This document shows positions 1-6,455 of a DNA stretch of 47,291 nucleotides, piece after piece (positions within the stretch are counted from its first letter, which is position 1; each line of letters begins with the position of its first letter). The DNA is from an uncultured Bacteroidales bacterium (GTDB lineage: Bacteria; Bacteroidota; Bacteroidia; Bacteroidales; UBA932): positions 1 to 47,291 of the forward strand of contig ONTQ01000013.1 of assembly GCA_900320795.1 (NCBI GenBank), given 5' to 3'. The position numbers were made by a program, and so were the translations under genes. The notes under the pieces are model-generated. The model was not told the DNA's origin, searched no databases, and saw only the letters and a list, made by a program, of their open reading frames with translations.

Positions 1-38
1 AGGCTTGCCAGCAGAAGGATGACGGTTTTCAAAAACAT
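1..38 (-). CDS. N-terminus of an exported protein (cut by window edge)
   Basis: An ATG at 36-38 on the minus strand opens a frame that runs off the window after 12 codons (MFLKTVILLLAS). A charged residue followed by a hydrophobic run is what a signal peptide start looks like, so this is probably a secreted or membrane protein. A TATATTTG box at 46-53 lies just upstream, which supports a real start here. Nothing more can be said about function. It reads in the same direction as the DUF4230 genes but probably has its own promoter. Confidence 0.5.
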   Translation of the reverse strand, partial: MFLKTVILLLAS

Positions 39-45
39 GTCTATT

Positions 46-53
46 CAAATATA
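46..53 (-). promoter_or_regulatory. Bacteroidetes -7 box (TATATTTG)
   Basis: On the minus strand this reads TATATTTG, matching the TAnnTTTG consensus. I find no good -33 partner at the usual 19-21 base spacing, so only the -7 half is supported. The start codon at 38 would leave a leader of only a few bases. Confidence 0.4.
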
Positions 54-155
54 CGAATTATTAAAAAACACTGTCTTTAACCAACAAGCGAAGCTGTACG
101 GCTCCGACCTGCCGCCCCATAGTGCCGCCCTTCTCCGCATCGAACTGAAAGAGCG

Positions 156-818
156 TCAGAAGGCTTCGGCGCCGGGCATGGGAATGTAGTAGGCCGGGTG
201 GTCGAAACGGATGAACGTGTAGCCACAGGCGGCAAGCAGATTGCCCACAGCCTGCATGGCCCCCTCGTAGGCGGTTCTCTTGAGCCCGGCATAATCGGCC
301 TCGGTAATGAGCCGCTGCCGGGCGCTGTCCTGGAGTTTCGCAACCTGCTGCTGGGTCCACTTCCCGGTTTCGGCGAAGATTTCAAAATCGGACGGATTGA
401 CGATGATGTCCAGATACTCCGGATTCGGAAGGTGTACGATGACGGTATCTCCGGAGAAGCGGACGCTCTCGCTGTCCATTTTCTGCAGGTCGATTCCTGC
501 CCGCACCGTTCCATGGGCGATGATGACCAGATGGTCGTTTACATCTTTCCCGAACCCGTCTCTGGCGAGGGAGCCCAGCGGCGACTCGGAGAAGGAGTTT
601 TTCTTGGTGCCGTTGAGGACGATCTCATCGTAGAAACAGGCCGTAGTGAGTTCTCCCAGAGAACGGATCCGTGTGGTAATGACCGCTGTCTTTTCAATGG
701 ATAGGCTCTGTTCTTTTTTATGGATACCGGTACGCAGGAGGAACGCTCCGCCGATCAGCAGAACGACCAGCAGGATAACGGACGGGCCGACCGTGATGGT
801 GAACTTCTTTTTTTCCAT
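156..818 (-). CDS. DUF4230 protein, membrane anchored
   Basis: A 220-residue protein of unknown function. It starts with a short charged stretch and one membrane segment (about residues 9-28, rich in V, L, I and G), followed by a soluble part with the SLGELTTACFYDE stretch that I associate with the DUF4230 family. The single N-terminal segment suggests an inner-membrane anchor with the domain outside the cytoplasm. It lies 8 bases after another DUF4230 gene, so the two are probably cotranscribed behind the lipoprotein gene ending at 1396. The family assignment is from recognition of the sequence; no function is inferred. Confidence 0.7.
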   Translation of the reverse strand: MEKKKFTITVGPSVILLVVLLIGGAFLLRTGIHKKEQSLSIEKTAVITTRIRSLGELTTACFYDEIVLNGTKKNSFSESPLGSLARDGFGKDVNDHLVIIAHGTVRAGIDLQKMDSESVRFSGDTVIVHLPNPEYLDIIVNPSDFEIFAETGKWTQQQVAKLQDSARQRLITEADYAGLKRTAYEGAMQAVGNLLAACGYTFIRFDHPAYYIPMPGAEAF

Positions 819-826
819 GGCTCCGC

Positions 827-1399
827 TTATTTGAAGTTCACTTCCACCGTGGTGAAGCCCATCGGGTAAAAGACGGATTCAAAGAATTTCCGTGCGTTCT
901 CCTCCGCTTTCTGGAGAATGCCGAGGGAGGGAACGCTTTGGCGGATCTGCCGTTCTCCCTGCCGCATCAGCGCATTCCGTTCCTGGACGGAGAAAGAGGA
1001 GCGGAGAAGGGTCACCTGGTCATATTCCTGGCGGATTTCCGAGGCGGGAATGTCCAGGGAAAGCAGGGTGGCATGAGGGAGTGTAACCGTGACTTTCCCC
1101 GTATAGCGGTTGGCGTCGATATCATCGGCCTCCACTCCGGAGAGGTCGATTCCGGCCTTGAGATAGGCCGTGCAGCTGAGCAGGATTTTGCGATCGCCGA
1201 TTTTGTACCATTCTCCCTGGTCATCGGCCTTGATAATCTTGCGGACGCGGTATTCTACCAGGCCGAGTTCTTTCATGGAGGTGATGGACTCGATTTCCTG
1301 CCGGAGTTCCGTGCCATCGGCCTTCGGTGAACAACTTTGCATCCCTGTGAAGAGGCAAAGAACAAGCGTCAGGCAAACAGTATGCAGGTAGATTTTCAT
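827..1399 (-). CDS. DUF4230 lipoprotein
   Basis: A 190-residue protein with a lipoprotein signal: a hydrophobic N-terminus ending in a lipobox with Cys23 (GMQSC). The mature part has the same plan as the neighbouring gene: a 'SMKELGLVEYRV' region, a 'YLKAGIDLSGVE' region and a 'VTVTLPHATLLSLDI' strand, matching the second gene's 'VRAGIDLQKM' and 'VIVHLPNPEYLDI'. The two are therefore diverged paralogues, one lipid-anchored and one membrane-anchored. Its ATG overlaps the stop of the upstream lipoprotein gene by four bases (ATGA), which implies coupled translation. Function unknown. Confidence 0.7.
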   Translation of the reverse strand: MKIYLHTVCLTLVLCLFTGMQSCSPKADGTELRQEIESITSMKELGLVEYRVRKIIKADDQGEWYKIGDRKILLSCTAYLKAGIDLSGVEADDIDANRYTGKVTVTLPHATLLSLDIPASEIRQEYDQVTLLRSSFSVQERNALMRQGERQIRQSVPSLGILQKAEENARKFFESVFYPMGFTTVEVNFK

Positions 1400-3027
1400 T
1401 CTGATTCGAGATGGATGCCCAGCCGGCCCTTTTCCGGAAGAAGCCGGAGGACAGTTCCATCACCCTGGCCCCGCAAATCCTGTGCCTGCCCCCGGGTGAG
1501 CGTCATTCCATAGTCCATTCCCTGCTGACGGGCACGGACGGCATCCTGGCCGATTTCGGTGAAGGGAAGCCGGGCATCCGGGACGACGGTGAGTTCCAGA
1601 TACCAGTCGCCGGCCTTGCCATGGGAGGTCACTTCGATGGCATCTTCGGTGAACAAGAGTTCAAACCGGCCTTTTCCGTCGGCAGAAGGCCAGGTGACAA
1701 GCTGTTTTCCCTCCTTTGAGACAAAGGCGGGGTCTCCTCCTGTGAACCCCGGGGCAATGAAGCGGAGTCCGGCCATCTTGGCGTCCGTACTCCACAGGCA
1801 GCCATCCACGAGAGGAAGGGCCTCATAGTGGAAGACGGAAAGGGTGTCGGGCTGGTCCAGGTATTTCGAACGGAGGTTTTCGTTGAAAACATGCAGGTCC
1901 CGGAATTTCAGGGACGAACCTTCCCACAGGAGATTGGCGCGGTAATAGCGGCTGTCAAACCACAGGGTCTTGCGGTTTTCTCCCCGGTAATCCTCCGTTG
2001 TGATGACGGAGGTGGGCGGTGTTACGGGATAGGTTTCCTTAAACCATCGGCCTGTCTGGGCCAGGGTTTCGATACGGACTTTCCCTTCCTTGCGCAGTTT
2101 CACCAGTTGGGTGGTCTGGTAGGTGAAGCCCTTCTCCATCAGCCCCCAGGTGAAGGAATTTTCCTGCCCCACCTGGACGTAGTTGTAGCCCAGATGAGGC
2201 TCTTCGGTGAACAGCCTGAAATACCAGTCCACCCACTCCGGGAGGCCGCCGCCCAGTTCATAGACGGGCTCCAGGGTGACGACATGCTGGACAACACCGC
2301 CCAAACCGGCTTCGTACTGGTAGATGGGGTCGCTGCCAAGCATCCGGAAGACGGGAACGTCAATGGCCCCTTCTTTTGTCTGGGCAGGCATGTAAGCGTT
2401 CTGCCGGCTGGGATAGTAGCCTCCGTTCCAGTAGCCGCCCCACAGGGTGTAACCGTCCGTGCCCACCTGGTCTCGGCAGTTGCAGGAGGCTTCGATGCCG
2501 TATTTGTCCTTCAGATAGGCGAGCGTTCCGGCCTCGATGAACCAGGAGCCTACGGATTGGGGATACATCCCGAAGACTTCCTTGAATTTTTCCATGTAAA
2601 CGTCCACCAGATGCTCTCTTTCTGCCTGGGAGTATCCGACGGAGAACCCGACATGGGCATGCCAGTCCCAGGGGAAACGCCCTCTCCAGGTGTAGCCCGC
2701 CGCCTCTACATGCGGCTGGGTGATTTCCCACCAGGCACCCACCTCGCAGCCCCGCTCGATTTCCTCTTTCATCAAGGCCTGATAGGAGGGGTCGATGAGG
2801 GCGTCATACTGCAGGAGATACGTGCCGACAAGGTCCTTGCTGCGGAGGTCTTCGGCCTGGGACCGAACGGTCTCATACAGCACTTTTTCGGTGATTTCAT
2901 CGCTACGCGGCTCGGTGTAGCGGATGAAATTGATGATATTGACGATGCGCGGGCTTTCTGCAGGTTCCTTGACCGGGGAACCGCAGGCGGACAGCAGCAA
3001 CAGTGACAGGAAAAGCAATCGTTTCAT
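1396..3027 (-). CDS. large lipoprotein, possible carbohydrate-active or deacetylase-like enzyme
   Basis: A 543-residue lipoprotein: the signal ends in a lipobox (LLLLSAC, Cys15). The N-terminal half has a 'FIRYTEPR' strand, 'DALIDPSYQALMKEEIERG', 'EVGAWWEITQPHVEAAG', 'WHAHVGFSVGY' and 'GSWFIEAGTLAYL'. This resembles a TIM-barrel or polysaccharide-deacetylase-like enzyme, as in the Bacteroides DUF3863/DUF3864 proteins; I am not certain of the family. The second half looks like a beta-rich domain. The acidic and aromatic residues fit sugar binding, but that is inference. It heads an operon with two DUF4230 genes and has a possible TAATTTTG promoter just upstream. Confidence 0.6.
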   Translation of the reverse strand: MKRLLFLSLLLLSACGSPVKEPAESPRIVNIINFIRYTEPRSDEITEKVLYETVRSQAEDLRSKDLVGTYLLQYDALIDPSYQALMKEEIERGCEVGAWWEITQPHVEAAGYTWRGRFPWDWHAHVGFSVGYSQAEREHLVDVYMEKFKEVFGMYPQSVGSWFIEAGTLAYLKDKYGIEASCNCRDQVGTDGYTLWGGYWNGGYYPSRQNAYMPAQTKEGAIDVPVFRMLGSDPIYQYEAGLGGVVQHVVTLEPVYELGGGLPEWVDWYFRLFTEEPHLGYNYVQVGQENSFTWGLMEKGFTYQTTQLVKLRKEGKVRIETLAQTGRWFKETYPVTPPTSVITTEDYRGENRKTLWFDSRYYRANLLWEGSSLKFRDLHVFNENLRSKYLDQPDTLSVFHYEALPLVDGCLWSTDAKMAGLRFIAPGFTGGDPAFVSKEGKQLVTWPSADGKGRFELLFTEDAIEVTSHGKAGDWYLELTVVPDARLPFTEIGQDAVRARQQGMDYGMTLTRGQAQDLRGQGDGTVLRLLPEKGRLGIHLESE

Positions 3028-3049
3028 ACAGCAGGGATGGTTTTCTTTA

Positions 3050-3083
3050 CAAAATTAATGAAATAATCTCTTATTTGTCCAAA
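3050..3083 (-). promoter_or_regulatory. putative promoter of the lipoprotein-DUF4230 operon
   Basis: On the minus strand there is TTTG (3080-3083), 22 bases, then TAATTTTG (3050-3057). The spacing is slightly long for the Bacteroidetes consensus. The leader to the ATG at 3027 would be about 18 bases. Confidence 0.4.
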
Positions 3084-3115
3084 CTGATGAGAATGAAAAA
3101 GCTCTTAAAACTTCC

Positions 3116-3970
3116 TTATTGATAAAGCTGGTGGAAGCCGCAGGGGAGTTTGTCGATGAGGTCTTTGCTGTCGTAGGCTTCCATGGTGCGGCTCTCTGTG
3201 AGGACGTCTCCCGCATAGCCGTGGACCCAGACGCCGAGGGCGGTGGCGACATCGGCTTTGTAGCCGCGGGCGAGCAGCCCGCCGATGAGGCCGGTGAGGA
3301 CATCTCCGCTGCCCCCTTTGGCCATCCCCGGATTGCCGGTGGTGTTCACCAGGCAGTCGCCGCCCGGCGTGAAGATGCGGGAATGGTAGCCTTTCATGAC
3401 CATAAAGCAACCGGCCTCTGCGCAGAGTTCCCAGGCAAGGGCTTCCCGTACCGTATCGTTCTCGCAGGGAAGGAGCCGTTTCAGCTCTCCCTTGTGGGGT
3501 GTGAGGACGGAGCCGGGAGGAAGCAGTTCCGGCCAGTCGGCGATGGTGGAAAGGATATTCAGGGCATCGGCATCCAGGACCACCGGGATATCCAGGTTCC
3601 CGGCTTCTACCAGCAGGTCCATGAGGGCGTTCATCGTTCCCGGCGACCAGCCCAGGCCCGGGCCGATGGCGATGGCCGTATATCGGTCCAGGTGGTCGGG
3701 CAGGGTGTTGAAATTGGCGGCCGGGTTTTCCGAAAGGATGGCCGACGGATAATTGGCGGCTGCGGCAAAGAGGGTCCTCGGAGTGGAATGCAGGGTCACC
3801 AGGCCGCATCCCGACCGGAGGGCGGCTCCGGTGGCCAGCAGGGCCGCTCCGGGCATGGTCTCGCATCCGGCGACGATAAGAAGCCTTCCGTAGTCGTGCT
3901 TATGGCTGTCGTTCTCCCGGTGAAGGAGCCGGGGGCGGAGGTAATCGGCTGTAATGGCGTAGGATTCCAT
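3116..3970 (-). CDS. nnrD: ADP-dependent NAD(P)H-hydrate dehydratase (stand-alone)
   Basis: A 284-residue protein of the YjeF C-terminal/ribokinase-like family, which repairs hydrated NADH and NADPH using ADP. Visible motifs are 'GRLLIVAGCETMPGAALLATGAALRSG' in pieces near the N-terminus, 'IGPGLG' around residue 100, 'LDADALNIL', 'LTPHKGEL' and the nucleotide-binding 'GNPGMAKGGSGDVLTG' loop near residue 220. The start was set at 3970 (MESYAIT) because longer versions would run back into the preceding IMPase gene with unrelated sequence. The NnrE epimerase half that is fused in E. coli YjeF is absent. It is 16 bases after the IMPase gene, so probably its operon partner. Confidence 0.88.
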   Translation of the reverse strand: MESYAITADYLRPRLLHRENDSHKHDYGRLLIVAGCETMPGAALLATGAALRSGCGLVTLHSTPRTLFAAAANYPSAILSENPAANFNTLPDHLDRYTAIAIGPGLGWSPGTMNALMDLLVEAGNLDIPVVLDADALNILSTIADWPELLPPGSVLTPHKGELKRLLPCENDTVREALAWELCAEAGCFMVMKGYHSRIFTPGGDCLVNTTGNPGMAKGGSGDVLTGLIGGLLARGYKADVATALGVWVHGYAGDVLTESRTMEAYDSKDLIDKLPCGFHQLYQ

Positions 3971-3986
3971 AGTTGGCAAGTGCGGA

Positions 3987-4784
3987 TTAATAGGGGAGTT
4001 TTTCCATATGTCTGTGGACGGCGCGAAGAATCCGGTTGCAGTTCTCTTCCGAATTGGCGGCGATAAAAAGGGATGGCTTGTACATGGAAGGCTTTTCCCC
4101 GTCAAAGCCGCATGCCGCACCACCGGCTTCCGTGAGAATCAGGCTGGCTGCCGCGTAGTCCCAGGGCATCAGCCGCATTTCGAAATAGAGTTCGGCAAAA
4201 CCGGCCGCCATCAGGCAAAGTTCCACGGCGGCGGATCCGGTCCTTCGCACATCGTTGCATTCCATGTAAACGTCGTAGATGATGTCGCTGCAAGTCTTTG
4301 CCAGTTCTTTCCTGTAGGTGGACATGGCCGTGAAGAGGATTCCCTGCTCGAAAGGACGGCCGGAAACCTGAAGGGGCTTCCCGTTGCAGAAAGCTCCTTT
4401 CCCTTTCTCGGCCGTATAGAGTTCTTCCCGCCAGGGAGCATAGACGACACCGAGGACCGGATCCCCGTTTTGGACCAGGGCCACGCTGATGCAGCAGTTC
4501 TCGTTGCCCCTCGCATAGTTGGCCGTTCCGTCAATGGGGTCGATGACCCAGATAGCCTCGTGGCCGGCAATGTCGTTCAAGTCTTCTTCTTCGCAGAGGA
4601 AGCCGATTTCGGGGAAACGCAGGCCAAGCTCCCTTGTGAGGAAGTGCTGGACGGCCACGTCGGAGGAGGTGACGATGTTCTCAAGGGTGCCTTTGTCGTG
4701 TATCTCAAAGCGCCCGCTCCGGTCCATCAGGGAAGATGCAGCCCGGACGATGGCGCTTACAATCTCGATATCAACAGGTTCCAT
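3987..4784 (-). CDS. inositol monophosphatase family protein
   Basis: A 265-residue Mg2+-dependent phosphatase of the IMPase/SuhB/CysQ family. The metal-binding signature is clear: 'LCEEEDLND' supplies the first acidic pair, 'WVIDPIDGTANYARG' the central Asp-Pro-Ile-Asp-Gly motif, and 'MPWDYAAASLILTEAGG' the C-terminal Trp-Asp pair. The substrate could be inositol monophosphate, 3'-phosphoadenosine 5'-phosphate or another sugar phosphate; the sequence does not decide. Length matches the family. It sits 6 bases behind the beta-flower gene and 16 bases before nnrD, so all three probably share the promoter at 5230-5261. Confidence 0.88.
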   Translation of the reverse strand: MEPVDIEIVSAIVRAASSLMDRSGRFEIHDKGTLENIVTSSDVAVQHFLTRELGLRFPEIGFLCEEEDLNDIAGHEAIWVIDPIDGTANYARGNENCCISVALVQNGDPVLGVVYAPWREELYTAEKGKGAFCNGKPLQVSGRPFEQGILFTAMSTYRKELAKTCSDIIYDVYMECNDVRRTGSAAVELCLMAAGFAELYFEMRLMPWDYAAASLILTEAGGAACGFDGEKPSMYKPSLFIAANSEENCNRILRAVHRHMEKLPY

Positions 4785-4790
4785 ATAATC

Positions 4791-5198
4791 TTAGTTTCTG
4801 AAAAAAAAGTAGAAAGCGGCCCATTTCAGGGGAATTCCGTCCGCATGGCCAATCGTGCGGTAACTTGCATCCTGGACTGTCCCGTCGCTCCTGACATGGC
4901 CGACAGTCCGGTATGAGCCGTCCTGGATGGTTCCATCATCTTTGATGTGTCCCACGGTCCGGTAATTACCATCTTGCACGGTCCCATCGTCCTTGATATG
5001 CCCGACCGTGCGATAGGAAGCGTCCTGGACGGTGCCGTCGCTTTTGATATGGCCGATAGTGCGGTACGAGCCATCCTGCATGGTGCCGTCGGCTTTGATA
5101 TGGGCGACCGTCCGGTAACCGGAATCCTTGACATCCTGGGCCTGGAGGCCAATGCATCCCAGCAGAAAGGACATCACGGCGATAAGAATCTTCTTCAT
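4791..5198 (-). CDS. 5-fold beta-flower-like repeat protein, exported
   Basis: A 135-residue protein with a signal peptide (cleavage probably after GLQA, residue 20). The mature chain is five copies of a 17-residue unit, approximately D-G-S-Y-R-T-V-G-H-I-K-x-D-G-T-V-Q (residues 25-109), plus a partial sixth, ending in a hydrophobic 'KWAAFYFFF' tail. I recognise this as the Bacteroidetes family called 5-fold beta-flower protein; the fold name is from memory and its function is unknown to me. The repeat is also visible in the DNA with a 51-base period, so copy number could change by slippage. First gene of a likely operon with the IMPase and nnrD genes. Confidence 0.7.
   Translation of the reverse strand: MKKILIAVMSFLLGCIGLQAQDVKDSGYRTVAHIKADGTMQDGSYRTIGHIKSDGTVQDASYRTVGHIKDDGTVQDGNYRTVGHIKDDGTIQDGSYRTVGHVRSDGTVQDASYRTIGHADGIPLKWAAFYFFFRN
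4845..5126 (-). repeat. 51-bp tandem repeat inside the beta-flower gene
   Basis: Five full units and one partial unit of 51 bases, encoding the 17-residue repeat. Units differ by a few substitutions, so this is an old, functional repeat and not a recent expansion. Confidence 0.75.
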
Positions 5199-5229
5199 TT
5201 TAATAACAGGGCTAGATTGTATTTAAGCC

Positions 5230-5261
5230 CAAAGATATGGATTTCTTGACAGATTCTCAAA
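5230..5261 (-). promoter_or_regulatory. Bacteroidetes promoter of the beta-flower operon
   Basis: On the minus strand: TTTG (5258-5261), 20 bases, TATCTTTG (5230-5237). Both elements and the spacing fit the consensus. The expected start of transcription is about 25 bases before the ATG at 5198. Confidence 0.65.
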
Positions 5262-5271
5262 TGAAACAACG

Positions 5272-5301
5272 ACGCCAGGGCGCTGAAAGCAGTCCTGGCG
5301 T
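5272..5301 (-). terminator. hairpin downstream of the small lipoprotein gene
   Basis: Inverted repeat ACGCCAGG / CCTGGCGT with an inner CTG/CAG extension, lying 29 bases past the stop at 5331. On the minus strand it is followed by a moderately T-rich stretch (CGTTGTTTCATTT), so it is a plausible but not textbook intrinsic terminator. Confidence 0.5.
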
Positions 5302-5330
5302 AACTGAAAAACAAATGACTTCCTCTCGCT

Positions 5331-5672
5331 TTAGTCGCTTGAGAGGCCCTCGATGAGGCCGTCCAATGTGCTTCCGACGTGTTCTGCGGCTTTTTTCGCA
5401 ATACCCTTTGTGAAGCGGACCTTGAGTTTTGTCACTTCCTTAACCTGTTCGGCCGTGAAGTGGCATGCCTTGGCGGCTTCGTTTACTTCTTCAAACTTGT
5501 CCTGAACCGAATCAATCTCATCGGCTGTGAAACTGTCTTTCTCCACGGTTTTGCAAAGAGATTCCAACTGGGAGATTACCTTTTCTTCCGGTGATTGGCA
5601 GGAAGAGAGCAGGGAGCAGGAAAACAGAATGGCTGCGATGGCTGCAAGATAGGTAACGATACGTGTTTTCAT
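5331..5672 (-). CDS. small helical lipoprotein
   Basis: A 113-residue protein with a lipoprotein signal: a hydrophobic N-terminus and lipobox LLSSC with Cys25. The mature part is short, charged and predicted helical by eye ('EEKVISQLESLCKTVEKD', 'EIDSVQDKFEEVNEAAKA', 'EQVKEVTKLKVRFTKG'), ending in an amphipathic segment. I do not recognise a family with confidence. It starts two bases after the stop of the EF-hand-like gene, so the two are surely cotranscribed, and a hairpin follows it. It may be a small envelope or stress-related protein; that is a guess. Confidence 0.6.
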   Translation of the reverse strand: MKTRIVTYLAAIAAILFSCSLLSSCQSPEEKVISQLESLCKTVEKDSFTADEIDSVQDKFEEVNEAAKACHFTAEQVKEVTKLKVRFTKGIAKKAAEHVGSTLDGLIEGLSSD

Positions 5673-5674
5673 GG

Positions 5675-5992
5675 CTATTTTTTGTTAAGAATCTTTTCGG
5701 CTCCTTCTTTGACCTCCTCAAAAGCTTCTTTGGCGGAGTCCGCTACTTTCTCTGCCGCATCGGAGACTTTTTCTTTCCACTGGTCCTGCTTGGCTTTCTT
5801 TTCTTCGGGAGAGAGCGCCTGGTAGTCCTTTACCTTTCCGTAGAGCTCCTGGGCTCCTTCCCGGATGGCATCGGCAGCGGTGTCGGCGGCTTCAATGGCT
5901 TTGTCTGCAGCAACCTGCAGTTTTTCCTTGACGGATACCTTTCCGTCCTTGTTGAGATCTCTGGGATCGAATTCCTGGTTCTGTTCGTTCAT
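5675..5992 (-). CDS. small alpha-helical protein with one EF-hand-type loop
   Basis: A 105-residue, highly charged protein without a signal peptide or membrane segment. Residues 12-23 read DLNKDGKVSVKE, a perfect 12-residue EF-hand/dockerin-type calcium loop (acidic or amide residues at positions 1, 3 and 5, Gly at 6, Glu at 12). The rest is Ala/Glu/Lys-rich amphipathic helix ('KAIEAADTAADAIREGAQ', 'KVSDAAEKVADSAKEAFEE') similar in style to YtxH, CsbD or LEA-like proteins. Calcium binding is plausible from the loop but untested. It has its own promoter and is followed directly by a small lipoprotein gene. Confidence 0.6.
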   Translation of the reverse strand: MNEQNQEFDPRDLNKDGKVSVKEKLQVAADKAIEAADTAADAIREGAQELYGKVKDYQALSPEEKKAKQDQWKEKVSDAAEKVADSAKEAFEEVKEGAEKILNKK

Positions 5993-6015
5993 GGTGTGAG
6001 TGATTTAATTAATGT

Positions 6016-6046
6016 CAAAGATATCAAAAAGGATTGTTAAAACAAA
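6016..6046 (-). promoter_or_regulatory. Bacteroidetes promoter of the EF-hand/lipoprotein pair
   Basis: On the minus strand: TTTG (6043-6046), 19 bases, TATCTTTG (6016-6023). The leader to the ATG at 5992 would be roughly 18 bases. Confidence 0.65.
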
Positions 6047-6070
6047 GGGCATCCGGCAGTTCATATTGCC

Positions 6071-6108
6071 AAAAGTCGCGTTCAAGCATGCTTGACGCGA
6101 CTTTTTTG
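6071..6108 (-). terminator. strong hairpin after tRNA-Ser
   Basis: Stem AAAGTCGCG...CGCGACTTT continued by TCAAG/CTTGA around a CATG loop, with one bulged base. It has T-runs on both strands (TTTT on minus, six T on plus), so it could stop transcription from either side. It ends the tRNA transcript 11 bases past the mature 3' end. Confidence 0.75.
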
Positions 6109-6118
6109 CCAAACTTTG

Positions 6119-6205
6119 CGGTGGGGAAGGGATTCGAACCCCCGGTACGCTCACACGTACACCTGTTTTCGAGGCAGGCTCCTTCAACCACTCGGACACC
6201 CCACC
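6119..6205 (-). tRNA. tRNA-Ser(CGA)
   Basis: An 87-base class II tRNA on the minus strand. The acceptor stem GGTGGGG pairs with CCCCACC (6120-6126), the discriminator is G (6119), the D-arm reads TCCGAGTGGTTGAAGGA as in serine tRNAs, the T-arm contains GGTTCGAATCC, and there is a long variable arm (GTACG...CGTAC). By alignment with bacterial tRNA-Ser the anticodon is CGA, reading UCG. The 31-39 pair of the anticodon stem is C-A, a mismatch. CCA is not encoded. Confidence 0.92.
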
Positions 6206-6215
6206 AAAAGGATTG

Positions 6216-6245
6216 CAAAGTTACAAATAATTTTTTACTCTGCAA
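6216..6245 (-). promoter_or_regulatory. Bacteroidetes promoter of tRNA-Ser
   Basis: On the minus strand: TTG (6243-6245), 19 bases, TAACTTTG (6216-6223). Transcription would start about 5 bases before the tRNA 5' end at 6205. Confidence 0.65.
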
Positions 6246-6257
6246 CCCTGCAGTCAA

Positions 6258-6443
6258 TTACTTGAACCACTCGGTCAGGTGATCCTTGGCATAGAGGAAG
6301 TAAACGGCGAGGCCGATCCAACTGGTGGCCAGGACGATGATCGAGGTGACGATTTTGCCCACCAGGGAAATGGGCTTCTTAATGATGTCCAGGACGGCGA
6401 TGACCGAAAGGACGATACCGATAATGTAAACAATGCTTGCCAT
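6258..6443 (-). CDS. small two-helix membrane protein
   Basis: A 61-residue protein with two hydrophobic segments (about residues 3-20 and 31-50) separated by a short 'IKKPISLVGK' loop and ending in a polar 'AKDHLTEWFK' tail. The size and layout resemble the PLDc_N-type small membrane proteins, but the match is not strong enough for a name. It is 12 bases after the dipeptide epimerase gene, so it probably belongs to the end of the rpiB-truB-NlpC-epimerase transcript. Confidence 0.6.
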   Translation of the reverse strand: MASIVYIIGIVLSVIAVLDIIKKPISLVGKIVTSIIVLATSWIGLAVYFLYAKDHLTEWFK

Positions 6444-6455
6444 AATATGAATGGA

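Noticed and set aside
3971..4123. A 51-residue N-terminal extension on nnrD
   Set aside because: It overlaps the end of the IMPase gene, and the sequence is unlike the family; the ATG at 3970 fits.
4845..5126. CRISPR-like array
   Set aside because: The 51-base repeats are contiguous, in frame and encode a protein repeat; there are no unique spacers.
6005..6257. Small open frames spanning the tRNA-Ser region
   Set aside because: They run through a complete tRNA gene and its terminator and have no protein-like features.
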